NCBI GenBank assembly: GCA_037903355.1
Contig: JBAJFE010000004.1
Coordinates: forward strand, 3,286,001 to 3,350,000
DNA: 64,000 nt
From: Trichuris trichiura
Lineage: Eukaryota; Nematoda; Enoplea; Trichinellida; Trichuridae
Direction: 5' to 3'
Within the stretch, counting starts at the first letter, position 1, and the number at the start of each line of letters is the position of its first letter. The notes under the pieces are model-generated. The model was given only the letters and a program-made list of their open reading frames with translations, ran no database searches and was not told the origin of the DNA. Shown here one piece after another: positions 13,601 through 26,837 of this stretch. A program made the position numbers and the translations under genes.

Positions 13601-13999
13601 TGCAGTTCACGCAGGTTGAGGCTAAAAGTCATAGAACGCAGGAAAATGAAAACTACACCACTTTGGCCGTAGAATTTATAACTCAGCAGTCTTTAAGTCT
13701 ATTGATTCTTCTTTCTTTAGTTCCTTAATGCAGAAATGATTAATTTTTTAAACATTAAGGCAGTGCTACAGCGCGGGAAAAACCTTTTCGAAATGAATTC
13801 GAACTACTAGAAGTGTACGCAGTGGATAGAATTTTAAGTATGAGTAGATTCCACCTAACTATTTTATAAAATTAAAGACAACGTTACCGGCATCACATTG
13901 GTCTGCTGCGAATCCAGGTTCACATACAACTGCAGATCCTTCGAATGAAGAATGGCAATGAGCATAGGCAGGGTATAAAATGAAGAATAAGTATAAAAC
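10683..13999 (-). CDS. Gene C: six-EGF single-pass membrane protein
   Basis: Exons in coding order are 13888-13999, 13439-13552, 13194-13310, 12807-12926, 12442-12549, 12276-12386, 12047-12160, 11635-11768, 10920-11070 and 10683-10864 (420 residues, with the initiator Met on an unfound 5' exon). The first exon gives a signal-peptide-like stretch ([13 protein letters not shown]) and only the second half of an EGF module ([12 protein letters not shown]). Six EGF exons follow, each phase 1 to phase 1. The exon at 11635-11768 has an acidic linker and starts the helix, which continues into the next exon ([10 protein letters not shown] then [12 protein letters not shown]). The tail of about 100 residues includes SHSDDEEN. 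Module order matches gene D one for one and gene B from its EGF2. A surface receptor or adhesion role is inferred. Confidence 0.78.
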
Positions 14000-16145
14000 C
14001 TATAAAAAATATGCGATGAAAATAAAAATGCTGTTCCCTTTGCAGCTTCGCAAAATATTTTAAGTTTTTATCATACTTTTACCGAGAAAACTATTTGTAG
14101 CGTTATATTTTACCTGAACATCATTTACTGAAGGAACTTTTGTAGTCACGACAGGATGAAGCAAAAAAGGCGGTTCCGAAGTTGTGATCCCACCAGTAAA
14201 TTGTGCACTTTACTGCACTCACCTTATACTTGAGCGATGAGCAAAAAGAAACGAAAAATTAAATACAGATCTCATATAACCCAAGCGATGCATTCCCAAT
14301 CTTGCCTTATACGGAACCCTTTATGTGTTGCGTTATATGCGACGCGTAAGTTACGGCAAAGAGTCAACCTACGAAAGACAGGTTAAAAAAATCCCAGTTA
14401 TAAAAAACAGAAAAGAAAAAAATGTGAACTATGAAAGAATAAAGAAATATTATTTAGTAAGAAAGATTTAGTCAGTTTTCATCGTCAACAGACCTCTACG
14501 CTGCGTTAATCTGGAGCTGAAGAGTCTTATGGCGTACGCCGCCATTCCTAATCCTCAATTTTCCCGCCAACAGCGTGCCAACTTTTCAATGGATAGGCCA
14601 TCATGCTAAACACGCCAGCCTCTAATTTTTTGATTATTTTCCCCTTATTGTTGTAGACACCGTCAAATCATCTGCAATTTGTTTACGCAAAAACTTTTCA
14701 GGGAATATAACCATTTAAATGTTTCCTAATTAGCTAATCTCAAACGGACTGTACTACGCTATGAGTACTTTTACTGAATTCATTTCTGCTTAAGTAAATG
14801 AATTTTGGATCTGCCAGTTTTGGAAGGCTGTTAAACTTGAAAGGAACAAAAAAATTTATTTGCTGTACACGAAAATAAGTAACTTAAACAGAATCATACC
14901 TCTACATTCATTGCGAGAGTTCAAAATTCAGCTTGCCAAAGGTTGACCAACACAGACCGTACATAGTGAACTCTACCAGTGAGTGATAAATGGTCGACAG
15001 AATAACTTGTTCCCCAAACATTTAGCAGCTCTTTTAAAGTGTTGCTGAATCGTTTGTTTAAAGGGAAAAATAAAATTTTACTTAAAAGATACGGTAGCTA
15101 AAACCTGCATTCTCAAAACGTACCTGCTAGCAGTTTAGCCTCAAAAGTGGCAACTAAACTTGATTTCAGCCTGTTTCCTTTATTCTGTTTTCAAAACTAG
15201 TCCGCGGTTCGTTGGACAAACTATTTTGAAAGATGTTCTAACGAAATAAGAAAAATTTTGATTTGAGAGTACAGGGACGACCCGCTGCTAACACAAAAGC
15301 TTCAATCAGAGACATGTAGCTTTAGAGTCGCACTTGCTCAACTACTCACCGTTAACAAGACAGCATAAAGGCAAGTCGAACGGTAACCTAGCGAGTAAGA
15401 ATTCCGCACGACATCCCCAGTAAACACTTAGCAAATCAATATTTTTGAATACTGTGACTATTTGTGAAAATCAGGTAAAGGCTTGCCTGTTTTCTTCTCA
15501 AGTTACCCAGTGGAACTCCTCCACATTGCAAGAAACCATTACTGCTCTTCTTATTCTAATTGAGTGAACAAAAATGGTTGCGGACACGCGAGGTTAGTCC
15601 AGATGTCGCTGTTTTCAAACCTACCAAGACAGTTGATAATCATGCCCAACAAAAAGCATTTTTTTCATTCTTTTCATGAAAAAAAATACAAATAGAGACA
15701 AAAAAATACATTCATTGCGCCGTCATGACTAAGTTACCGTCTCCAATTGGCTCATCTGCATTTACCCATCTATCCATACTAACGCTGAGGACGGCACTAT
15801 GCGCATCCTGAAAGCTCTGCATCTTTCCTTGAGCTTTCACGTTGGCAACAGGTCAGTCCCGCATTAACCAATGAGATCATATGCGCGTGCTAAGAAGAAC
15901 TATTTTGCAATATAATAAATTACAAAATTCTGGAATAATATTCAGAAGGGAAGGAAAATGTGGGAGTCCAATCTTGACAAATTAATATTAATTACAAATT
16001 GAAGCATAAAGTTCGTATGGCACAATGACAATGAGCGTAGAATTTATTAAATGAAACCTTCGTTTCTTAAAAAACACTTTCATTTAAAACAACCGAAAAT
16101 TCGAGTGGAAATATATTCTCCAAAGCAACAGTGAGATCTTTTCAC
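14000..16145. other. Intergenic region upstream of gene C
   Basis: The first exon of gene C should lie in its left part but could not be placed. No other gene or clear repeat is visible. Confidence 0.35.
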
Positions 16146-16378
16146 TTAGAACCCTCCCCGTTTGAAGAATGCAGGTTCCTTCCCGCCAAGAGCAAGCCAC
16201 GCTGTTTTACGCTAACTGATGAGCACGCTGCTTAACTCTTTCTGCTATTACTTAAGCCTGCGCCAAAGTATAAGCCTTATTTTTAGGCCTAGGCTTAGAT
16301 ACAAGCAGAAGAGGGTGGACGGTTTATTTACAGTAGGGCGGCGGAGTGGCTAACGGACAAAAGTTCAACCGTTTTACT
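16146..16378 (+). repeat. Family R element, copy 4
   Basis: GAAGAATGCAGGTTCCTTCC, the core ACTTAAGCCTGCGCC ... GCCTAGGCTTAG, and TTACAGTAGGGCGGCGG near the right end are in family order. Confidence 0.6.
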
Positions 16379-17213
16379 GCCACCATACAGTAATATCACT
16401 TTATTCGTATACAGCGTAAGGTATACGTCCCTATGCTAGCACTAGCTGTGTAAGTTTGATGCGCAGGTTTATACATTGAAATTCTAATTTTCCGGTACAC
16501 ATAATAATCAAGTTCGAAGGTACAGTCTTTTTTGCTTTAGAATTCTGCCTTTAATTACAGTTACTGTTCGAATTATTAAACCATGAGTAAGTACATGAGA
16601 ATAAGCACGGTAATAAATTCAATGGATATGATAAGAAATAAACAAGCGAAGACAAACGCACGAAGAAACCATCTTTCCAGGGACCACGTATTCAACTTTG
16701 ACGAAAACCACTGCCTCTCAGATAGGCAGTTGCATCACTGCCTTCTTCTTTTAAAGTTAACTGAGGGGCGGTTAAATAACACGGGATGACATAAGGGATG
16801 AACAGTAATACAAAGACTTATACATTTTTGTCATACGTACTGCACGCATAAAACAGGAATACACTGACCAATGTTAACAGCGAAATTACAAAAACTTATT
16901 ATCAAACAAGCGATTTTTGCTCAAAGTTAAACAAGTTAATAAAAAGCTATGTTCTCCTTTTGCCATTCTCGGCATGATGATAATACATCGCATCAGATGT
17001 ACGACAAATTAAAATACAAGTGCAGTACGGATAGCATGTACTGTTAGTCTAAGGATTTATTGGTTTACATGGAAATATACCAAAGCGGCGTGAGATACAT
17101 GGTGTCAGATAGGACGTTAAAGGGATTACTTTATGCAAATGTCTTATCTGACACCAAATACAAATTCGAAATGACTCGGTTAATATGGAAAGTAGGCAAT
17201 ATTTTCTCTCTTC

Positions 17214-20200
17214 TTATTGCTGCTGGCTCAGGCCAACAGATTTACGCTCTGCTGAAGTTTCACCGCCTTGTTCAACGGAAACGTTAGCACCACTTTTAGT
17301 CGCTGGCGTAGCTTGCTTATCCATGGATGATCTTCTTCTTTTCAGATCCTTCAACCACTGTCGCAGGAGCATGCCATAGCTTTTGAAACCTCCCGCGCTG
17401 CGTCCTGCCGACTGCAAATCAAACCGATCAGTTCAAATACAATGAACTAGACGAAATATACCGTCGCGCAAAGCTGCGCTGAAAATTTAAATTCATGTCT
17501 TATCTGTTTCATTTAACAGGCAAAGCAAAGCTGCTACTGTAAAAAATTCTTCCGACCGAGGGGAACCAGAGGAGATCACAAAAACTCTTTAGCATGAAGA
17601 GTGAATTCGTGAGCTATGTTCTGCCTTTCATAAAAGTTATGGAGATTTAATTCAGTAAGAATTACAAAAAGCTTAAAGTTGACTCGTTAACTACTCACAC
17701 TCGGCAACCAAATGCGGTGGTCATTTTTGCTAGTTCACTAAAATTATTTTGTCGCAATTCTCTGCTGTCCAAAGGGGATAGAATTAACGTTGTAAAACTA
17801 CCTACGACGCATCCAACTTCAAATTAGGAAAAAATGTTAAGTTATAATCTATAGGGTCCATTGCTTTTTAACTCAATCTTAAAGCAAAGCAATTCATTTG
17901 GTCTGAAATGGCACCACATTCGATTAGTTATGTTGCAGAAGAGCTGAAAGAACAAAAAATGGTTCAAATACAGTAGTAGATCCGTTAATAGTTATAACAA
18001 GACGTTGTAATTGATTATTGACTATTTTTGTTTATAAAAAAATTTCTTCGCAGCAGCCTTAAGCATACCGTTTTTCAGTTTTTACCTGTTCAGACGCTTC
18101 TTCCCTATTCACACTATTTTCTGAAGAAGAACGTCGGGGGGCTGCAGCTGCATTGCATAATGTTCCGTCGAATACTTTTCCAAAGGAAAACCTGTCAGAC
18201 GGTTTCCTGTTTTCTTGCTCGCTTGGTCTTTGTTCCTCTTTTTTATCTAAAATGTTAAACGCAATGGAAAAGGTATAAAGGACGCATATCATTAAAATCT
18301 GCCTGCGCTTGGATGTTTGCCAGACTTGTCAGATACATCAATGACTACATCTTTGTCCCCCTCATTTTTGCTCTGAGATACACTAGGTTCTTCATCTAGC
18401 AGCTTACGTCGACGTATTGCTATCCACCCGACAAAAATCTGAAAAATTCATTACAAATTAAGAGTAAAGCTTAGGCACACATCTTGATCAATCTTATTAA
18501 TGGCGTCCATTGCTTTAATACAAACTTTAGTCTTTAAAAGCGTAAATGTCACCCGCCTTTTAGAAGGAATTAGAAGAATTAGAATCTTCGCCAACTGAAG
18601 GAAGGGAGCCTAACAAAACTGCGGATATATTAATAGTTGCCAGCATTTAAAATAGACAGAAGTGTAATTGAGGGAAATTGAAGACTCACAATTGCTGCTA
18701 TGATTACTAAGCAACCAAGCGATATAATTAATATTCCACCAATCGAGTCCGCGGGTAGCGTTTTCCCCTTGACACCCACTTTAACAGCCATTTCGGGAGT
18801 GTAAACTGAAATAAAATAACACTGAATTTCGCAACGATACATTACCATACACTAATAATGACATTGGCGACGAGAAAGCTTATCCTAGAATGCAATGATT
18901 TTAAAATGCTTGTATAAACAGCTTTATTCTGTTCGAGTCTTATGAAATTGCAAGAAACCATCAAGAAAAAATCACATATTCATGGGAAGCCTTTGCGTGA
19001 TGCATAAAACATCCCATTCGAACACCATAGCTTATTAACGCGGCAGTTATTTGCGTAACTATATCGTTTTTGAAAGGTTTTGTTTTGTGAAAGTTTCCCA
19101 CGCGCTACAGCTATTCTGAAGAAAAAATGCCAACATTGTGCAGATGCTAAAGCAGGTTAGTTTCAAGGAGCTTTGATAAGCTGTTCTAACGTCAGACAGG
19201 AAGTCATGAAGCAATGCCTTAACTATACCAACCACGGAATAACGTATGAAATGTTTTTTATATCAAATCCCTATTTGGCAAACTTTAGAAAAACGCTTAC
19301 GCAATTCACATTTCGCTCCAGTGAAACCAGTTAGGCATTCGCAACGATATCCGTCATGAAGCCCAACACAAATGCCGTCGTTTTGGCACGGAGAAAGTTC
19401 GCAACCCTTCGCTTCTAAACAAACAACCACAAAATAACGCCTTCTGCAGCGAGATAAAATTGTTGGAAATTATTATTCGCTCTTAGCTGTAATAATGTGT
19501 ACAACTCTAAAAAGTTGCAGCGTTACTGGCGGAGAGTCAGCAAGGGCTTGGAAAAGATGCGAATTTCCTAGTTCCTCTGCATCATCACTTATTGAATGCG
19601 TTTTAATATCGGCAATGGGTGCTCACTTCCGCACGGCTAAGATGAGGTGCGATTTACCTTCTAAGCATCGTTGTCCCTTGAAGCCAAACGTGCAATCGCA
19701 ACGATACCCGTTTGGTAAATTCCTGCACGTGCCAAAGACGCACAATCCTGGCTTACACGCAATTATGTCTAAAAAACACAAAATACCCTCGAATAACTTC
19801 TCTTGAACAGCCAGTCAGTAGTTAGGTCTTATCCCATAATGCGTGCAAACAAATACGAGGTAGGAGTAAGCTGCAGGGAAAATATAAATAAAACGAAAGA
19901 CGTGCTGAATATACTTGTAGTAGGCAATCATTTTCCCAATAATTGCATAAGTGAAAGCTAACTGTCAAGAAACGTGAAAATTGTGACAAAGTTCATTGTA
20001 CGTAGTTTCAACGCTTAAGAAGTCGATAAATTTTGAGTTGTTAATAGAATAGATTAGATGAGATTTGCGGTATGACTAATATGCATATTTATTGTTGCAT
20101 GGTCACTCATCTATTCGTAGATAACCATTCAACAGACATTTTTTCACTTTCAAGTCAACAGAACTAAACTATTTGTAAATAAAAAAAACTACCCAAGTAT

Positions 20201-22150
20201 GAACTAAGCACAGCTGGAAGTCATTTGACGCATTGCAAGTCGTAAATAACAAAAGTGAATTGAAAATTGCGTACCGCAGTTTTTTCCTCGAAAGCCTTGC
20301 ATGCATTTGCAATAGTAATCGTTAACCAAATCTCTGCATTCACCTCCATTTCGGCATGGTGAACTTTGGCATTCATTGATGCCTGAAAAACTTGATCAGC
20401 TCTATTTGAAATTAAATTATACAGATCGATCAGCGCTCTCTGCTGTTGCTAACAAACATTTTTAATTCGGCTTTGATCCAAGCAGCTATTGGTATTACCC
20501 TCGTCGCAATTGATTCCTTCGTAACCTGGGTCACATTTGCAACCGAAGACGTCCGGACCGTGCTGGAAGCATTCGCCATGACCGCATGTTGCATTATTGC
20601 AGATGCCCAATGCAATGCCTGTACAAAGGGAAATAAACGAACGCATTGCAAAAATATGGGTCTTGTCGTCTACGCGCCCACCGCCTGAGAAATGCAGTTC
20701 CTCTCTGTTAACCGTGCTGTCATAATGTTTTGCATTTACTGACGAGCATCCCAGCTATCCTTTTCTGCTCTTAAGTATGCCCAGGCCAAAATTTAAGCCT
20801 TAATTTTAGACTTAGGCTTAAAGAAGAGAGAATTGGATGGCCGACTGAGTTACAGTAAGGCGGTGCGACTTTTAACAAACAAAGCTCAAAATATCTTTTT
20901 TTGGGCAGTCTTACTAGAGCATACGATAATATAGTGTCAGATTTCTTTGTTATAATTTCCTACAGGCTAAATTATTGTTAAGTTACTAAGTTATTAGAAG
21001 AAAAACTTGCTTTCCCTTACCACCTGGAAGAAATAAGTTTTAGGCTCAGCCAATCACTGAGATGTTACGTACAATTAATGACAGAAAAAACACAACACGC
21101 TTTGTGCAGTAACTAACCATGAGACTAGTGAAATTTGTGCATCGGCTTGATTATTCACAAAAAATAACAATGGAAATTCCATCTGAAGCATACTACATTT
21201 ACCCATCGTGGAAAAGTGCGGAATCATGACTAATACGATTTTTACATTGAAGAACGCATAGTATAACACTGTTATGGATTAATTTTAGAAAGCTTCCATC
21301 CTCTCTCTCCTTCTCAATACTTAGTTCAACCAAAGAGTGTACCAAAACGAATAAGCTATGCTGTTATTCATTCGCTACCACTTTTATACATGTCTACGTA
21401 ACAGTAAGTTGCGGTTGTATTACGTACTTATTTCACAATATGGCCCTCTGTAATTCAAGGGGCAGACGCACGACTTCTGATCGTCAAAAATAACGCAAGT
21501 GCCTCCATTTAGGCAAATATAGTCATTTTCGCATTTCTTTGCGGCTAAGTAGAAAAAGGCAACAACATCATTACTTGAGTGAGAAACAGGGACAGAAGTT
21601 TTTAAGTGTACTTTTTTCGCAATAAAATCCTGCCCTGCCTATTGGACAAATGCAGCGTTTATAGGATCCGATGCTGTGACAAATTGCTCCATGCGTGCAA
21701 AGAAAATCAGGGCAACCACCTGCTGCTGAAAAATAAAGAACTAATTGTAAATGGGAGTAAAAGCAAGCTGGCAATAGAGCTTCTAAAGCTACTGCTCAGA
21801 TGAGAATTAATTTTAAAAAGTAATGTAAAAATCTTAGTACGAAAGACGCGCCCTTCAGCCGGTTTGCTTATAAAGAGCAAAAACTGCAAGTCAGGTTCAT
21901 TATACGGTAGACCGGCAACAGAAAAGTAGAATTTACAATGGGATAGAAAACTCTTTTCCCCTGACGGTAAAAAGCGTTTCGAATTAAGATTAGAAAATTC
22001 ACCTCTTTTTTCCTTTCCAGCGCAGTCTCTTTCATTTGACCCAAAAGCGCACATTACCCCCTGCTCGCCTTTGACAACCTCAACGCTTAAGCTGCAAATT
22101 AGTAGCGCAATATGGAAACCCTGAAAAACGTTCCAACGTAAAATAAGCAT
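17214..22150 (-). CDS. Gene D: six-EGF single-pass membrane protein
   Basis: Exons in coding order are 22003-22150, 21612-21725, 21428-21544, 20499-20618, 20275-20382, 19658-19768, 19301-19414, 18690-18805, 18408-18438, 18086-18246 and 17214-17411 (445 residues). The first exon has a signal peptide ([18 protein letters not shown]) and a remnant half EGF ([12 protein letters not shown]). Six phase 1/1 EGF exons follow; the fourth resembles a calcium-binding EGF ([15 protein letters not shown]). The helix spans two exons ([18 protein letters not shown] then [10 protein letters not shown]). The tail is hydrophilic, with [14 protein letters not shown] and a final [14 protein letters not shown] segment. 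The ATG at 22148-22150 was chosen; an acceptor-like TTTTTCAG lies just inside, so an upstream leader exon is possible. Ligand and pathway are unknown. Confidence 0.78.
20655..20892 (+). repeat. Family R element, copy 5
   Basis: It lies in an intron of gene D. GTCTTGTCGTCTACGCGCCC, GAGAAATGCAG, the GACTTAGGCTTAAAG core arm and GAGTTACAGTAAGGCGG are in family order. Confidence 0.6.
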
Positions 22151-23727
22151 ATCGTCCAAGAAAAAAAATAAGGATTATGTGAGTAGGCATGCTACATTGC
22201 TAACTTGTCAAGCACTGTATTGAATATACTGAAGTAGGTTTTAAGAAGGCCCATGTTTTTCAGCTCATATTCATTAACCGTAACGAAGGGTCAAAGGCAT
22301 TAATAAATTTGAAAGAGACAATGAAAGCGCGCGCTTTTGTTTTCCATTACGTTTTAAAGGAAAGTACAGCATAGCATGTTCGTCTCAAGGTTTTAGCATC
22401 AGCATGCTAACACTACTGGAGATTCTTAATACCTATTAAGCGACATATCAGAACCAAAATATTTTATTGAATACATTAAATTAGGTACTACACTTCATGT
22501 ACGTCAATACGTACTGCTTAGGAATCAATTGTACATCTGCGTAGGTACATACGCATGCAAGGAGTTTCTACGAAGGGTTTGTCAAATTATGGCTTGCCTA
22601 CACGGTTGTATGATGCATATGGTAATCGAAATCAGGAAGAACTTACCTGAGCTAACATTATTCACTTTAGACAAAAAAATGCTAGACGCGAGTATGCTGG
22701 ATGAAACCGCACGCGAAGTAGAAACGACACCAAGCTTTTAGTTTAAAGATTTAACAAGTTTTTAAAGTTTGTTGTACGGGTTGCATCCTCTATAAGAAGA
22801 ATAAACAAAGTACTATTGATCTGCAGGTTAATATGATGTATAGATATCTGTAAAGTTTGCTCGTCGTTTCGTTACTGGGCATAAGACACGTCTGTTCGGG
22901 AAGATCACATGTTTTACACATTAATGTATTTATTAAATAAACGTCCGCAACCAAAAAAAGGTTACTATTAAATGTTTGACCAGAAAAATTATGTTCGCCG
23001 TATTTGATGCAACGGCAAACTGTTTCTGAACGTTCGACGTACGCAAGAAAGGCTAATTTGTTTCTGGCGGTTCAGACGAAAGTTAAAGTACCAAATTAAA
23101 ATTGTATTTACAGATTCAGCGCCTTCTTTCACGATTTACACTCGGCGAGCTACGAGTGCGAACCGCCAAAATGCGCAGACACTTCAACTAAGCCTGAGGT
23201 TACTTTTTAAAACAAAACTTTTAGTTTCGAAATTCACTTCCAGTGCGGTGTGAGCAGTTGCATTTCGAGGGAAGAGTACATAAACAAGTACTTTCTATTA
23301 ACTGCTACTGAATAAAAGTACTTAAAGAAACAAAAAGCCACTAATCTCAGGCATGTTTGGTTGGAAAACCTTTACTTTACTTCACCCTAGCGGCTGACGC
23401 AAACTATCCTAAGATTTAAAAAAATTTCTAACTGTATATTTTAATAATAAAACTAATTTCATTGGTAAAAAACTATGCTAATGCAAATGAAATTCGCTCG
23501 CGATCTTCGGCTAAGCAAAGCATGCTTGCTGCTACTGTTTCAACTTTATTGTTATGCCTTGGCCTCCTTGGGCGTAGATAAGCATTTTCAACGAAGCAGC
23601 TATAAAATATAATAAAATAATAAGATTAATTTTCTCCTTTCACAACCCACTGTTCCAAAGTTAGAAAGTGCATAGAAGCCATATAAAATGTAGAGTAAGC
23701 TGATAAGACAAATAAATCCATTTGTAA
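22151..23727. other. Intergenic region between genes D and E
   Basis: No further EGF, helix or tail exon for gene E was found. A serine-rich open stretch on the minus strand near 22644-22740 ends at a donor-like GTAAGT but has no partner exon. Confidence 0.35.
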
Positions 23728-25571
23728 CTATTTATTTTTTTCACAGTACATCCCATAACTTCCCGGCTTGCACTTGCAACCAAACACATCTGGCTTATGT
23801 TGTATACAGGTGCCTGTTCCACAAACTGTGCTGTTGCACAATCCCGGAGCAACGCCTAAACGTTTAGAAAACGACATTTAAAGCATTATCCATGACGTAT
23901 TGCAACGATAAAATGTGCCTATCGAAAAGGAGAGAATTCAACTGATGCTATTGCTTCGTGGTTCACTACTTACATAAGCCTAATCTTGTTTTAGTAAAAA
24001 AGCAGTTTCAAAATGGCTTGCATTGAGTAAATTTCAAAATACGTACAACTATTTCACGCAATCATGTGAATATCTCAACTTTTAAAACTTTTCATCTTAT
24101 GGAATTGCAGTTGGTCTGCAGTGCTCCCTCTTCAACGCATCATCTTCGCCAAGCTTACTTAATGAAGAGCTACAACAGATTATTTGCCAAAAAAAAATAA
24201 GGCTATACGATCCTAATACAAGCCTCCCGTCATTCATAGCTTATGAAGCAGGAAGATTGCCTGCTGATCAATGAATTACTAAAGTACGTGTGGCCAACTT
24301 CGGGAACTATTTAGTGTTTCGAGAAAGTGACTAGATATATAGCCCTAATAGATGCAACGTACAGTTATTTGAAAAACCAGTCTATTCGACTATCATACTG
24401 TAACTTTGCTCTCCATCTTGTTCTATCTTTCGCTAAAAATAGGGTTGTCTTTTGGCGCAGGCTTAGATAAGGGTAGAATTGCACACCTAGGATTATCGCT
24501 AGTAAGGGCAGAACAGGACGGCCACTTGATTAACAGAAAGGAACCTGCATTTCTCTGACAAAACCCTATATTTCATTGAACAGACTCTGTATTATTAACG
24601 ATATACGTTTTGAAGCTTTCTTAATCAAAGTATGGAAGAACAAAAGAACATCAAAAGCTCACATCTTCCATGAAGATTAAAGTTATGACAAATAGCCACG
24701 CAAAGTAGAAAAAAATCTCCATGAGTCTCAGTATTTATGCAGTGGTCTCTAAAAGTTATCTGCATTTTGGCTTACTAATTTCGCAATGTTCCCCACTGAA
24801 GTGAATGGGACAAAGGCATTCTTCCTCGCTCGCATTATCATCACCGTCATCAAGCACGCAAACTCCACCGTTTAAGCAGACAGACTGATCTCTGCATTTG
24901 CGTATGGCTAAACAAATAACTGGATTTGGAAGAGAGACTGTCTACAACAGCGAAATGGTAATTTAACTCTGACATATTTTAAGGTCGATATGCAAATTTG
25001 ATACATAGCAACTCACATTTGAGGCAATTATGTCCTCCTCTTCCGTCTTGGCAGATGCAACGTTCATATGATCCAATCATGTGACATACACCATAGCATA
25101 CTTCGCTGTTGCACTTCATAGGACCTACAAAAACACAAAACAAAATGTATGGCTGTAAGGTGAGCATCAAACTTCCCGCATATGTCCTACTGATACTTAT
25201 AACCAATAAATACAATTGCTAGTAACTTTTAGCATAAGGTATACATTATACATGTGCTTATTACGAACAGTGTGAAATGTTGTAAGGAAGTCTTTGATGG
25301 ATATTTAAGTAGAACGCAAACCGCAAATCTCGCAGTTTCAATCCATCCTAGCCAAAAAGAAAGCTCTTGTAATAATGATGAAGCTTTACGGACATTGCCG
25401 AAAGATCACTTTACCTGTTGAACAGCGCTTCATTGCAAAGCCCGGTTTGCAAATTACCCACGACCGGTGAAGCTCAAACGGGTCCGTCATGCTCGCATTT
25501 GAACAAATTTGTTCTTTAATTAAAGTTTGTGAGGAGATGAAGATGATTCGCAAAATGAGGAGTAGAAGCAT
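23728..25571 (-). CDS. Gene E: short secreted three-EGF paralogue, truncated after EGF3
   Basis: Exons in coding order are 25415-25571, 25017-25124, 24776-24907 and 23728-23855, giving an uninterrupted 174-residue frame. The first exon starts at a true ATG with a signal peptide (MLLLLILRIIFISSQTLIK) and ends in a degenerate half EGF (VICKPGFAMKRC). Three EGF modules follow, matching EGF1-3 of genes C and D. In the last exon the family pattern predicts a GT donor after TGTGAAAAAA, but the sequence reads AATAAATAG. The frame therefore meets a stop inside what was the donor, and an AATAAA polyadenylation-like signal overlaps it. No EGF4-6, helix or tail lies downstream before gene D. The product would be secreted, or the locus is a young pseudogene; intact phase favours a still translatable gene. 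Confidence 0.62.
24385..24578 (-). repeat. Family R element, copy 6 (reverse orientation)
   Basis: CATACTGTAACTTTGCT at one end and AGAAAGGAACCTGCATTTCT at the other enclose GCAGGCTTAGATAAGGG and AAGGGCAGAACAGGACGGCC. It lies in an intron of gene E. Confidence 0.6.
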
Positions 25572-26837
25572 TTGGTTTCTAACCTAAAAGCAATGATTCA
25601 CCTTCATCACAACTGAAAAACCATCTCGCATGTGTCGGACAAGCTTGCTGCATTGATGACTTAGTACAGCTGCCTATACAATTTTGTCTTCTTTATAGTA
25701 CAGAACTTTCATCTAAGTAAGGAAAGTAAAGGTTGGCCTATATCAGCTGACGGAAATTAAAGTCGAACTTAGTTTGGTGATATAAAAAAATGGAAAGCCA
25801 CTGTTCAAAAAGTATGCTACTAGAGCTTATCTTATTAAGATATCATGTATGGTAATAAAAGCCAGACAGAATAGTGTTGCAGAGCAAACTGAGCGCAGCA
25901 CCTCGATTTGGAAGCTAAGCAGCGTTCGTATGCCTGTTTGCTTCCTAAGGGTTACGAAAGTAACTTTTAAAAAGATTTCGCTTACTACTGCAGCCATTAG
26001 AAACAAATGCACTGTCCCGCGCTAAAGTAATAAGTAGCCCGCGTCACCTGAAGCATCACTCATCAACTGAGTAAGCCGCGCTTTAGTTCAATTACTGCCT
26101 CTGTACAAACGGACAGGAAAACGTTATTCTGACAGACGTTTAAAGTAGAATAATTTAAAGAAGTGAAGACTGCCTCATGAATTTCATAAACCGAGCTTAT
26201 TTTCTTGACAAATCTATTCAACAACTGCACTTTTTAAATAACCAAAACTTATTAAAAATGACTACAAGAATTTGATCCTATAAATTGTATTGAAAAGATG
26301 AGTACCTCATTTTGAAACGATACTTTCACTTTATAAAAAGTGCTGCCACACGCTCGCGTAGTGCTCCTGTTAGCATGCAGCGGTTGAAGAAATTTATTTC
26401 GATTATAATAAAAGGTATAGGGCCTCTAGATAAGGAAAAATATCAAACTGATTGGCTCTTTTCATCTGTTAATTCAAAATACGTCTGCCATGATAAAAAG
26501 TTATGCGTAACAATGTGTTAAATCGTCGGAGCTTGTATACAATCCCAAATCAAATGGAAATAAGCGCGGAGGAAACAATATCTGCCAGCCAACGGTTAAA
26601 CCAAATAGCGATCTGCTAAATTTCCCCACTTTTAGTGTTCCACCATTTGAAGTTCACACCCATTATTGAAACTTTATAATGATTGTCAAACACCGTGGGC
26701 AACTTGCTGTCCTTTACTGCTTGGACGTTGATTTTTTTCCATTGAACAATTGGCGGTCGCCAATCCTAAGTATATGTATAGTAGGTTTTTCAAACAGAAA
26801 CTTTAGATAAGCTAACAAAATAACTTTCAGAAGTCAC
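25572..26837. other. Region between genes E and G
   Basis: It probably contains the promoter of gene E and the missing 3' end of gene G. No exon could be supported. Confidence 0.3.

Noticed and set aside
20446..20688. 80-codon plus-strand frame
   Set aside because: It is antisense to a well-supported EGF exon of gene D.
23114..23217. Plus-strand cysteine-containing stretch after an acceptor-like TTTACAG
   Set aside because: It has two cysteines only, no donor in phase and no neighbouring plus-strand exon.
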